Origin: Trichostrongylus colubriformis
Taxonomy: Eukaryota > Nematoda > Chromadorea > Rhabditida > Trichostrongylidae
Length of the DNA stretch: 64,000 bases
Assembly (NCBI GenBank): GCA_963978905.1
Contig: OZ022256.1
Location: forward strand, 43,572,001 to 43,636,000
Direction: 5' to 3'
Below are positions 36,080 to 48,475 of the stretch, in pieces. Position numbers and translations under genes: made by a program. How positions within the stretch are numbered: position 1 is the stretch's first letter; each line of letters opens with the position of its first letter. Under the pieces are notes generated by a model, which did not search any database, had not been told where the DNA came from, and saw only the letters and a program-made list of their open reading frames with translations.

Positions 36080-39000
36080 AGCGTCAGTCAGTCTTAACAA
36101 CTCCTAGAGTTACTTCTTAATCGACAGGATTCAACTAGCTTAGCTTACTTAGCTGGCTAGGTACGTATAGTAATGATGATAATCACTACCAGATCGACTA
36201 CCTAAATTTATTGACGAAATTAGTTATTACGTATGTCGTAGGTCTAGACACGAGCCTTTATCCCAAAATACCGCGTGTATGTCACTTACTTACAGCAATC
36301 TGAAACAAATACTTAACCTCCAGAAGGACCCAAACATTATCTACACTATTGGGAAACGAAAGAAGAGAACAGAGGAATTCGAAGTATGCAAATACCTTAC
36401 CTCAGAACAGAACGCGAAAAACACCAACGACCGCTACGCAGGCGAGCGCGAGTGGTCAATACGCGTCACCAGGAAAGGCGTGGCCTAACGCAATGGCCGA
36501 TGCCGCGCCGGGACCACCAAACGACTCTCGAATTGGCGCCAAATTTGAACAGGATTTGCTCCACTTCTGGTGCTTATTGCGGAGGGTTTGGGTTGGGGGC
36601 AAGGTTCATTCCCGTGAATTGAACATAAAACATTCGAAATACGGTCTTACAAGTTAGTATTCCGCATGGGTGGAGTTGATGGAGGTTCCCAGATGGGCCG
36701 ATGTTTCAGAAGAATGAGTTTATTACTAGCTATTTATTCTATGACTACTAGTTTCTTCATTTGGAACTATTTTGTGAAAGTGAATGAAAAGAAGGGGTCC
36801 GTGTAAAGATTTGCTTAAAACTGGAAAAGATCCTAATTGGAGGAAGACGGGAACTATTCCATACAAATCGTAAGGAATGATGAGAAACACCACTATTGAA
36901 TTTAATTTCCCTATGGGTGATTAACACTTGCTCTTTTAAACAATAGTTAACCAGGAATGGTGTTCATGAGTAATTGGGACGACGAGTGACGACGAATAGC
37001 GAAATCTAATCGATATCGATCTCATCTACGGGCCATCGCCACCGAGAAAAACCAAGCAATTCCAAATATACTATGGTGGGGGGGGGACTCTTGTGTGGAG
37101 GGCTGCGAATCCCATCGGAGCAAAGAGGGCTGTATGATCTCAAAAAATCTTGTACTAAGATGCTTATGCAGAATTTTAAAGAGGAATTTTCGCAGGCTTG
37201 GACTTAGCCTCTTGGTTCCCAACTGTGAAGCTTTCCGCCATTGGAGAGTAAAAAAAAATGAAAAACTTAAATGAGTGACCTTAGTGAGTGAAAAGTGAAG
37301 AAAGAAGGAAAAACGGGATGTTATAGTGATGATGAGGAGCAGGTAAAGGTTGCCAACATATGCCACATGGCATTTCTACGTGGAATTAGAATGAGCCATT
37401 TCGTGGAGACGGTAGAGAAACTTGGTTGGAAAAGAAAGTGAAGAAAGCCTGCTCGCTGGGAGCTACTGAGTGATATCGCTGCCACAGAACGTTGACCTTG
37501 TCCATTGGAGTAATACTCTAGGCATCGCTAATTGTATTTGATAGCGAGTGACCCATAGGGAGGGACATCGCTTGGTGGGCCAACGCGCCTCAACGGAGAA
37601 AGAATGGGGGAACAGCCCGTATTTTTTGTGAAGTCTGTGAACTTGCATTGACATGTCTGAACAGGTAAAAACGCTTCGTCTATCGCGTTGAGGAAAATCC
37701 CAGGGAGATACTACGGGTTGTCAATCCTAATGGCGAGGGAGGGGGGGGGGGGGGGAGCGCGGAATTTTGAAAAATGCGGCTCCCTCTACGGTCGACGATT
37801 CCTCATTACCTTTCATTATACCCTAAGTGTCACCCCAAGACCCAAGTCTCCCCATCAATCGCCGATAATCATAGCACTGCTGCTTCGTGCTAAGTGTGAT
37901 TATCGATTGACGACATTTTTAGACACCACCTCTTCGTTCCAAGAACCACTCAAAAAGAGATGGTCAATGAGGGCTATTTGAGGAATTTTGGAAAGTACGT
38001 CCTCCCTCCCCCTGGAGATTCCTTTGCTTGACTTGATTCCAGTGCTTGACCTTGAGGGCAAGGATATTATCCATATTTTGCTTTCCTAAGTGCCATTGTA
38101 GATATCATGGCGCACTCCACGTTTCGTGGCCCTTCATGACTCTTGAAAAGGGTAGTTCTAGATTTAAAAAAAATCCCAAAGTAGTGGTTCAGTTGACGAC
38201 AACACTGAACATGATGTCAAAAGGGATAATGTAATGTCAAAGAAACGTGACGGGAGGAGAGAGATAGTATGAAGCGGACTCCTCTATACCACCCGTACCG
38301 ATCGCCTAGGTGAAGATTTTTCTAAATCTGAATAAAACTTTTCAGAGCCTAAGATAAGGCGGCTGCTCAATGACTAGGGATCAATGGATCAAGTTGCAAA
38401 TTTTCTTTGTTTAATCATCGATTTAACATAGGTGTCTACGTCGGTGCCGTTTTTGTTTGCTTGTCAATGGGTTTTCACAGTTTGCAGGATCTTGACCTTC
38501 TGAACTTACATGAGTTTCATTTTCGATTACAGAAAGCGGGAATTTACACCTGGTCCTTGCATGCATATTGGAATGAGGGTATGGATCGATAAATCAATGC
38601 TGAGTACTAGGAATGACCCCATATCCTCCCGACCTTGCATCTCGTTTGCGGGCGAGAACTGTGTCTGTGAAGCGAAAGGTGGCCTCGTTCTCTGTGCCTC
38701 GTACCTCGAAGTGATACGGGGGTACTGCTGCTCCTTTGATGTACGATATCGCGATAAGGTAAGAAATAAATGGGTGCCTGCTGCACTGAGAGAGGTGGGG
38801 GGGGGCATCTCATAAAAAGTTGCACACCTGAGTATCTCTGAAGCATCCTTGTGAGATGGCTCTGCACATTCACTCGTATAGCGTTTTGCCTAACAATAAG
38901 CCTCAAAGGAAAAAGAGAGGGGTTCGTCCCCTCCGCCCCCCTATTTTTATGGGATGAATATCGTCTAAAGTGGGATGGGTGGCGTGCAAGACTTCCGAGC

Positions 39001-39092
39001 AGTGTCCCAGGAGGTCAGGTCACGTGTGTTATGCGAGTGTTATGTGGAGGGTAATTCATTATAGAAACCACGAAATTGACATTCTTGTGAGA

Positions 39093-39197
39093 ATCTAAAA
39101 GTGTGAAGCACAATGTGAGGCTTCAAAACTTTATTGAAATTTTGAGATTGAAAAATAATTTTGGAGCCTCACAGCATCCTTCACACATTTAGATTGG
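39093..39197. repeat. Short inverted repeat (hairpin)
   Basis: TCTAAAAGTGTGAAG and TGAGGCTTCAAAA at 39093-39127 are matched in reverse complement at 39162-39197 (TTTTGGAGCCTCACA, CTTCACACATTTAGA). The stem of about 35 bp is imperfect. It may be a small MITE. Confidence 0.5.
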
Positions 39198-40043
39198 CAT
39201 GAGGCTCCGGTACAGAACAACACTCAGAGATATTCTCGTGAGGCTAAAATATACTGTATTATGAACTGTCACAGCAACTAGCTTCTACCTTCATCATGAA
39301 TCGTAACTGAAATTGTACTTGATGGAAGTAATCTTTTATGTAACGAAAATCCAACTTTATTAATTATTCAACTCCCCAAATAGCATGAGTAGACCAGGCA
39401 CGTAGCCAAGATCTTGAAATTAGAAGTGAATCAATCGTCACGTGGAGAAAACCTACTCATGGGTGACCTGACCCCACGCCAATCACCAGAACACTTACAA
39501 CTCACCCATAGTGGGATGCCCTCTGCTCCCTGCTCACTGCGATAGCACCGATAACTGCTCATCGATTGCCATAACGATGTTAATTTCTTGGCTGCAACTT
39601 TAGAGGATACGAGAATCGAAAATTCCCCTATTTCCGCTATTCTACCGATCGATAGGTACAGGTAAAACTCATTTCAGGTAATCCCACAGATATATGAACC
39701 ATACTTCGGTCTGCTAACTCGTTATCACTGCGATGGAAAGTCATTACTACTACCACCGATGAGGCAAAAGATTCACCCGTGATGGAAGACTATTCGCTAA
39801 TGTTCTCTTACGTAGTCAAGAGTTAGTCCGTTCACCGATTGTGCCTGCTTCAGAAGGAATGACAGTGGCAAAAAGCCACTGGGAGGGGTAGTCAGAGCCG
39901 AATACTAAAAAGTTATTGAATCCGGAAGTCCAGGTATTGAATAGCGCGAATGTGACCAAAAAGGGAATGGAACGGTCAAAAACCCTAGAGATGAGATCTC
40001 CGGGTGCGTTGCAGGTATTCCGTTGCAGGCGTCAGCATCTATT

Positions 40044-41079
40044 GGGTCATTCCATAAGTAATGTCGTTTTTTTTCGAGCGTAAATTTTTCCTATGAAATT
40101 ACAAATTTCCGCAGCATGTCATATATCACTTGAAAGAGGTTCTCCTGCTCTACAAAAAGACATGTTCAGTTTTCGAGTTTGTTAGAATGGGGCCGACATT
40201 TAGGCTGGCGAAGAGGTAGGTCCAGCCGACAAAAATTGACCAAACCGGCAATCAATTGAAACACTATATTTCAATTTAGGAAAATCAACAGCCATGTGTC
40301 GCGTACTTAGTCCTGACCTTTTCTACAATTTCCAATATTTAGTTGGTCAAGAAGTCGTGTCGTTATTTTTCTAAAATCTTTTTTTCGAAAGTACCCACAT
40401 TTATTCAAAATGAAATTTTTTCTTTCAAACTTCTTGATTAGAGTTGTTTTATGAACCACTTCAAAGGGCTTTTCCTGCTCTATCGGAAACATCTTTCTAG
40501 TTTGTTTTGGCTGCGATTCAGATTGAATTTTAATACCATGTGATAGGGGTCCAGTTGACATTTTCCACAATTTATTTTTTCCATGAGAAACTTAAGGAAT
40601 CCGGTCAGTGGAATTCCCCTGTTCCTAGGCACTACCTCTTCTCAACATTTCACCACTCTTTCAACTGATTGGTTGAGGAAATTTTCTTGCCGCCGTTCGA
40701 AGAAATTGTCTAAAATCACCGAATTGTGGCGGAAAAACTTAAATGGAAAAAGAGCGAAGTGCCTTTTTGAGCAACCGACTGGTGGAACTTACAGGAGAGG
40801 TCGGGGCTGAGTACGCAACACATGGTTAGTTAGTTTTCCTCAAGCAAAATATAGTGTTTTAATTGATTGCCGGTTTGGCCAATTTCCGTCTGCTGGACTT
40901 ACATCTTCGCCGGTCTCAATGTCGGCGCTATTCTAACATACTCGAAAACTAAGTATGCCACTTTGTAGAGCAGAGAATTTTCTTCCGAATGATGTATAAT
41001 ATGCTGCAAAGACTTGTGACTTGTGACAAAAATTTTTGCTTGAAAAAAAAAACGACACTACTTATGGAATGAAGGACCA
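40044..41079. mobile_element. Element with about 200-bp terminal inverted repeats
   Basis: The left end GGTCATTCCATAAGTAATGT and right end (reverse complement GGTCCTTCATTCCATAAGTA) begin arms that match over about 40044-40270 and 40850-41079, including GCCGACATT and AACTGAACATG-like blocks. The middle (40.3-40.8 kb) contains short open frames with no recognisable catalytic motif. Probably a non-autonomous DNA transposon. Confidence 0.65.
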
Positions 41080-41363
41080 GTGACCATTGCCGATTGCATG
41101 GTATTACTAAATATTTCACTACTGTAATTTTTGTGTGTGTTGATCACTCAAATCTAATCACATTTTCTTACATTACCGGGGCAGCTGCAGACACTTTCCA
41201 TTTATTATCTAAGTAGTTTGAGACCATTGCTGACCTCCGCAATTATGTCCCTTCTCCAGACCGTCAAATATGACCCCACTTGTCCAAATGCACCCTGTCT
41301 TTAATATGTAAAACATCTTAAATAAATGTTTTAAATAGCGCTACACAACCATCAGTTGACATA

Positions 41364-41869
41364 CAGTAGCGCTCAAAAGTCTTCGGCGAAATGGTCTTTC
41401 ACTTGGGGTTTTTCACTTGTAACTTTTTTGCAACTGCACCGATCTAAGGGAAATTTGAGTATGTTGTACTTGGAGACACTGCATACTTAATATACTATTT
41501 TGGCGCGCAACGGTTTAGGTTACGTGGTTATATGAAATTTTTTAATTTTGGCATGCCATCGCTGTGCCGTCCCGCTGTGACGCTGTCATCAAAAGTCATG
41601 GTCCTTCTACAGAATATTAATGATCTCTGAGGCTTGCTCTTTTTGTTTTTGTATAGAAAGCCGTTTTTCTTGAACAAGCCTCTTACTTTTTTGGGTGGTC
41701 TTGTAATAAATTCTTGTAAAAAATCATGAAAAGTGGCAAGCGGCGCTCAAGTAGAAAGAAATGTTGACAATAGTTTCAGGCACCACATATTAAAATTTTG
41801 TCAAATTTGGTCGAGTAGAAAAAAAGTTATGACAAAAAAGTTTTGGCCGAAGACTTTTGAGCGCTACTG
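41364..41869. mobile_element. MITE family B (Tc1-like ends), copy 1
   Basis: A 506-bp element flanked by TA with ends CAGTAGCGCTCAAAAGTCTT and the exact inverse AAGACTTTTGAGCGCTACTG, the pattern of Tc1-like termini. The interior matches the element at 52364-52867 in reverse orientation, including the block AGTATGTTGTACTTGGAGAC. No transposase. Confidence 0.8.
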
Positions 41870-43189
41870 TATATACTGCATGGCTGACACTGTCTTCAAC
41901 CTGGCCCTTGGAAGATCCTAAGCCATGTTCGTATAGCTGAAACCAATTGCAATACGTAATTATCAGAAAGTCACACAGTACGATATAAAAGAGGAGAGAT
42001 CGCCATCGCCACTGTCATTACTAACGGTACACGTGTAGGATGCGGTCAACTTTGTCAATCAGCCTGTCGTGTTTTTCAAGCTTTCATTAAAGTTAACGAA
42101 TCAACAAGTCCGCTGACAAGAAGCTATGGTCTAGTAATTATGAAATTCAGATGAAATTCAGAAGGGAATTTACTCCATCTGCGAACAGTCCACATTCGTA
42201 ATGTTTCAGCGAAATAGCATCGTATATTTTTGAGCTTCGGAATCCCTACAGACGTGATGGAATACTAGAGGAAGGTGCCGGTAGTGAATCCGTTGTTTTT
42301 ATAGCAACGAAAGTTCCTTGCTGCTTTGAATCGCTATTCGCGGAAATCGCCTTCCCAATACATTGTAACCGAAGAGCTGAAGATACTTTGTTAATTCCAT
42401 AATTAGCTTGGACAAACATGAGGAACAGGGACTGGTGAATTCATGTAGCGGCAAAGGGTATTCAAAAACGACGATTTTTTTCAAACTGTAGTGGGCGACA
42501 TCTATCAGAAAGTGAGGACTATTTTTTCCGCAACTGCTGCCATTCTTACCGGTTGCGGTTAACTGTTTTGTACACAAATAAGTAGGTCTGATAGGAGGTA
42601 TGAGGGAAGAATAATATAAAGTGCCTGGGAGCGTGACTGTAGAATATAAAGATATCACTTTTCACGGTGTCTCCGAGCTGAGACGCAATCTTCTAGAAAA
42701 TTTTGTGAGGCAAAAATTATCAAACACCTCATAACATGTTCGCGCGGTCCTGGAAATAGAGATTATTCAAATGAGGATCCATTATGCTCGTTCAAAAACA
42801 GTGTAGGGGTAATGTGGGTAATCAGAACTTCCAAACTAGGTCAGGTAAATGAAAGCTAGCGGTTTGAAGAGACCACATGTGGCTAAATTTCCGATGAGAA
42901 AGAGTGCTCTCAGGCTTTATATGAGCCGTCATCTTCAACAGGTGTCACTTGCTTTATTTCAGCCCCCCTTTTGAGAATGATTGGCGGGGAGAAGTCTTAT
43001 ATCTTCGGTTTTTGACCGTTTCACTCTGCTCCACTGCGGTATTTCTTAGGAGCTTCAAATTCATACTCTCCAAACTGCCGGATTTGACCCTGATGGTGCT
43101 TAGATGCAGCACATTGCCTTCTCCGAGATCTGGATGAAACTTAACCACACGCGGCTCTTACAGCTGTGCACACTATACATTAAAGGGAT

Positions 43190-43465
43190 GATGGATTTTC
43201 TTGGCATTATCAATCTCTTTTTGTGATGCGCCGTGCGTTCTAGTTTGATCCAGAATCCTGGTGGCAGGCGAAGGCGAAGTGGTTCATATAGCGACTTGTG
43301 GGGGCCATACGATGTAATTTTAGAGCTTTTTACTGCCAAATGAATATGGTACCAACCCCGGATTGATGGAAGGCTCGGTTGACCGAGCGGCCGTTAAAGC
43401 CTATTTGATCTCCGCACCGTGAGAGTGACAGTGCGCATCACCTGCCATTACACCACCTCCGCCTT
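43190..43465 (-). mobile_element. tRNA-derived SINE, copy 4
   Basis: Same body order as the SINE at 20.3 kb: GGCATTATCAATC, GATGCGCCGTGCGTTCTA, CGACTTGTGGGGGCCA, TGGTACCAACCCCGG, ending in a tRNA-like head that on the minus strand reads GGCGGAGGTGGTGTAATGGC with GAGATCAAAT as the B-box relic. Minus orientation. The tail and target-site duplication are not preserved. Confidence 0.75.
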
Positions 43466-46400
43466 TGCAATCACGTTTTTTCAAAAAAGCCTTTAACGAG
43501 GTAATATCAGAACAGTTTTTTAAATATTAGTAGAAGATTTGAACAAAATGAGCAGAAAAGTGGTTTCACAGGGATCGCACCATCGTACTCAAACTATGGA
43601 TCGTGACACCTACCCCTGAAACAGGCCGCTGCTGGTGGTTACCTCTCTTCGGAGCATTCGTGACGATCATCATTAAGCGGTTTTGACCTTGGGTCTACCC
43701 GACTTTGGGTCTACCCCTTCTAAGGTTACCTAAGAAGCTCAGAAAAAGAAAGCTAGGTGAAGCAATTAGGAGTTACCATATTACCGTAATTGTCGAGGAT
43801 TGGAACAACGGTTGGATCAGATATGTCATATTATATCGCGATAACGTCGAACGGAAGTGGTAGTCTATTCATCGGGACGTCAAACGAATACCTAGAAGTT
43901 TCAGGCATCGCCTCAATTCTTTCTAAGGAAAGCCCTGAAGGAGTGCTATAAGTTGGCGTGCGTCCTTCGACCACATAAAGTCCACTGGAACATTCCACAT
44001 CGTTCATTCTGCTCTGAATCGCGAATAGAAATGCTGCTAGCGTTCTCTCAAAGGTTCTTGATGACCAACCAGAACGAAAAGGTGATGCAGGTAATGGCAC
44101 CTAACCTAACCAGTGAAGCCAATCTCATCCAACGAATTTTCACAATGGTAGCGGTTACGCATTCACGTATGGGGGACGCTCTTCCTTTCGACTTATGCGT
44201 GTGATGTCTATATCTGAGAATAATAATTAAATAATCATTTTCTGTGACTTTGGCCTTCCATTTAGGAGCGCGTGCTTGTAAACAGGTTACGTACAACTTC
44301 ATGTGAATGGAGACAGTCCGAGCTTTTTTGAGATTTTCCCAGCATATAAACTCAATTACTGGCTGTAACATTGGATGGGGTAATTCTGGCCGATTGTGAA
44401 GTATGAAAGTTGAAGCGCTACGTAGCGCAATAGCAGAGAAAGAAGTGGATGAAAAAGACGCAAAAAAACCAACCTTACACTTTCCCTTTCATCCTCTCTG
44501 CATCACTGGGCTGGAGCTTGAAGAGGAAAGCGATGAGATCGCGTAGATCGCGATATACCACTGAGGTGTGCTTATCGGAGCGAGTTTCGCCGCAGATTAT
44601 TTTTTCATGACTGACTTTTTTCATTTGCAGTGCAGGTGCAGAAAACAATTTTTACATTTGTGCTTTCCTTTATAGCTTCTTTACGCTGATTTGAAAGGCA
44701 CACTTCACGATAATCTTGTTGGGTTGCGCTCGTGGGGCAAGCAAAGGTCAAAGAACTCGGGAATAATACCTTCCTGACGTTCAGCTTCGGTCTGCTTGCA
44801 AAACAGAAGTGAGCGCTAAAGTAAGTTGTTAAATTTTTTATGTCGAATTTTGGCGGGAATATAGGCATAGTGCGAAACTGTGGAAAGATTCGCGCGGGCT
44901 TAGGCCTCAGACCTGCTCAAACCTTTTTCTGGAAGATGTAAGGTGTCGCTATGACTCCATCTAGCACACCACGTACATAGGGTCAATGAGCATCTGTTCC
45001 TATCTTTTCGGTAACGGGTTTCCATAGGAGCGAAGCCATCCCAGGTTTACGAATGCAATCGAATAATTATTCAACAGTCGTATATCAAAGAACCTCTTCG
45101 CAACTCTTACTATCCTTGCCTTGTTTCTCGCGTTGAGATTGGACAACCAACCGCATGATGTCTCCAACTACTACTATGCTGCCGCAAAACATCGGGTGTC
45201 AAGATGGAATGCGGGGTAAGAAACCTTCATCCATTGTGAATGTTAGGATAGAAATTTATAGAGGGTGTTCACTGAAGGTTTTGAGCGTTAGTCGAAAGCA
45301 ATACAACGACGAGACGACCGGCATATTCAAGTCACTGCGCTAGGACACTCCAAATAGGTCACTGCGCCATGCAGATCACGTGACCTTGCACGTAAAGTGC
45401 CTCGCTGGTCCCGTTGTGAATTGACCTCGCACAAGGGGCGTTGCTGCCACCATCTCGTGTGACGTGACCCAGCTGGAGTGTCCTGACGCTCACTTATTAC
45501 TTACAGGATTAGCGTATCACAACCCATCTGAAGTGTTGTGGATTCACAACCATAAGATCTCATTCTTATCGACTAGCAGCTAGAATTGAATGACAACATG
45601 TTCCCTCAAGTTTTTTACCCTAGGTCATAACTTAGGTAAGTATCTATTGGAAAGGTACCGCAGGCATGACCTCGCGGTATCATAAGTGTGCAATCAACTA
45701 TGTATCCTAGGTATTGCCCCTGGCGCGGAGCACTTTTTTCCCCCAAGGTGTGTCTTCACTGCACCTTTTCGGTCCAGGATTGAGACAATATCTATGCGCT
45801 GCCTACATTTGTCTGTATAGAAACTCCTATTGAGATGTATTATGGTCGGTCATAGGTACGTCGTAATAAACATATACTACGCGTGCCTGTACAACCTTTG
45901 GTAACCCACCAAATGGGGGAGGGGAGGGGGTGGGGGTGTTGTATGCCGTATCAACACGCATATTACCTCCAAGACCATATAAGGCGAAAAAGTTGTTAAT
46001 GGATTACATTCCGGTCAATTTGAAAGTTATATGACTTCTTTTGCAGATTACTTTCGATTAGGTCGAACAGCAAAGTATCATTGCGAGAAAATTGATCGTG
46101 AATACAAACCTCCTCCCCTGCTTCTTCCTGTAGGTGAGTTGCCTAACCACCTGCAGCTCCCTAGAGGGCAGCAAGGAGAATAGGTGCACTCAAATTCCCG
46201 TGGAAATAAATAGGTAAGCTTTCACGCTTCATCTCATGCTCCGGTCACTTCGTTGACGTAGCAAATGTGATTTCCTCTCTTGCTAGGAAATCTCTTGGCT
46301 ATGCGACCTATGATTCCAGCTTGATTCGTTCAGAAGCATAATGAACTGAAATGTCTCCTTGCCAGTTCACAGTTCTAAAGCAGAAATAGCATTTTTTTCT

Positions 46401-48284
46401 TGGCATTGTATTTCTATTGTACTCAGTTCAGTATTTCTATGTTTTTGAACGCATTATGATGGATGACTCGTTTTGTCATCTTCCCAAAAGCGTAGTATCA
46501 TTTTACGAACACTGTGTGAATGACGGCTTTCTTGACTTGGACGAGCATCGATCCACCGTTTGATTGCTCGACCATGTAAACTATGGTGGAGTCACTTAAG
46601 GAAACTTCAAGTTCACTTCGGCTTTGTACAATGCAATATTCCATTCATATAGTCACTTGTGGAAGAACGTGTATGAAGAGACCATTGATGAAACAGATTC
46701 CGAGCAGGATCCTGTCCAGATCGGATTTGTGTTTCTCTGTGGTACTTGTTTCGAATACCGTAGCCGTAATCAGCATTTCAATTCATTTTCTGCAAGGTCG
46801 CTTGGCAAACAGATCTAGAAACCATAAAATAATTTCAAAGGCAACCTTTCTGAATCCTTCGGAGAAATGGCATTTACGGGGTCTCTCACGTCCCTACACT
46901 TATGAATGCCCATTTGAGGGGAGTGGAAGAGAAGGCTCGTTTTGCGTTGCCGCCATGTGGCTTCAACGACGTACTTGTCCTTGGGAGGCTGGCGTTTTTC
47001 TGGAAGAAAATGGCGTTGAGTCAAGGCGGCGGTTGCTGAACCTGTTCTCTTCCCTCGACTCGAATGAGCGGCCACCGACTCGAAATAAGACGTTTTGGGT
47101 CTCAACACCACCGGATCTGCGCAGCAATCAAGCTATACACGCAGCGGGACAACACAACATCGGCATCGCCCTAAACACAGTTTCGTTCATATCTCTATCC
47201 CGATACCTCGAGCTATCGAGGCCTTTCAATTGAAGTAGATACATGGTATCGATAGGCCATCCAGCGGCGACTCAGTAAGGAATGGGAAGGGTTTCAACTG
47301 CGAAACATCATTTGAAAAGGTTAATTGGCTCCTGTAGACGCAGTGGACGACCTGGGAACAGAATTTGTCGATCGCGAGGACAGCAGTATCGGTGGGCCTA
47401 TACTTGTATCTTTGCAAAAAGAGAAAGGTGTTCATCTAATTATTCATCTGAACACTCACCAGAAACACTTCTTCGAGATATAAACCATGAGTTTCGAAAT
47501 TTGCCATGAAAATTTCAAGTTTCACTCTTAAACGGAACCAAAAAGTTTTTCAACAGCCTGTCGTCAGTAGGCTATACCGCGGCGCAGGAAAACTAGACTA
47601 ATGAAGTCGACCCAATGGACCACGGCGGCTCCTATCTATGCAAGCGGATTGTGAGCGAAAATTTGAGTCGTTACATAATTTTCGCTCAAAGTGAACTTTT
47701 GTTTTGTTCACTCTAAGAAGAAGTTGTTTGCTTGTCGGTACTTCACCTGCCCAGGTTTCAAGGTCGCAGTCAATGCCATTCGGGAGTAAGTGGGAGATTC
47801 ATGGAAGTGCACATTCGATTAAAAGATACATATTTGTTGTTCGGTGGTTCAGTTTCAGAAGCTTCACGCTTGCACTGCAGAAGAAGAAAGAAGAATCCGC
47901 TACTATCGCTGAGAATTACCTATTGCTAACTAACGTTAACCAGTAGATTACAGTTCAATCTACCTTGTCCATAAGCTCTGTACCACCATATTTAAAGTTT
48001 TTCCAAATTCAATTTTGTAAGTGTTTATGGCTCCGAGGGAATGTAACCAAATGATGAGCATTCCAGACAGTGATATTGATTATATTGTTGATTATTAATT
48101 GGCATTTAATGGGAAAGTAATAAATTCAAAGAAAATATAGGTGGGACGAATTGGTGAACCAACATAAATGCTATACCGTAGCGCTGCCACAGGGTGTGGG
48201 AAACTGGAGAACACAAAAATGAAATGTAGTTGCAGCTACAAACAGCATCAAAAAACTAAAAAACAGTTTTGGGTAAAAGCTTCG

Positions 48285-48356
48285 GTGTCGGACGGGACTT
48301 GAATCCGCTCTTCATGCTTTCCGGGCATATGTACTAATCCATTACACTACCGAAAC
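48285..48356 (-). tRNA. tRNA-like cloverleaf in a repeat, copy A
   Basis: On minus, 72 nt fold as a class I tRNA: acceptor GTTTCGG/CCGACAC (6 of 7 pairs), D stem GTGT/GTAC, anticodon stem TATGC/GCATG, T arm with loop TTCAAGT. The anticodon position reads GGA in the loop CCGGAAA, with C instead of T at position 33. GGA would be Ser, but Ser tRNAs are class II. The same sequence with shared flanks recurs at 61.6 kb, so it is probably a repeat derived from a tRNA, not a functional gene. Confidence 0.5.
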
Positions 48357-48475
48357 CCCTAAGAGCTAATCAGCATCGTACTGGAATATTTACCGTAGTT
48401 TATCAGCATTCACACGTATAACGTGCTGAGTCGGTTGGTCAATATCGGCATCGATCCGTGAAGCTGAAAGCTTGA
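48357..48475. repeat. Body of tRNA-linked repeat, copy A
   Basis: Shares with 61691-61805 the blocks ATATTTACCRTAG, GTATAACGTGCTGAG, CGGTTGG, CAATATC, GCATCGA and GAAGCTGAAAGC. The shared flank of the tRNA-like unit shows that tRNA-like sequence and body spread together. Confidence 0.6.

Noticed and set aside
36349..36657. Three overlapping open frames (up to 102 codons) divergent from hrpa-1
   Set aside because: GC-rich sequence next to the hrpa-1 5' end keeps several frames open; no recognisable product. More likely promoter DNA.
42299..42658. 119-codon minus open frame
   Set aside because: No domain, no splice sites fitting, low similarity to any family I know; length alone is not sufficient in 64 kb.
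46583..47233. 216-codon open frame, longest outside known genes
   Set aside because: Arg/Ser-rich mixed composition, no domain or signal motif, no splice context, and overlapping frames of similar quality. No family recognised; treated as chance or relic.
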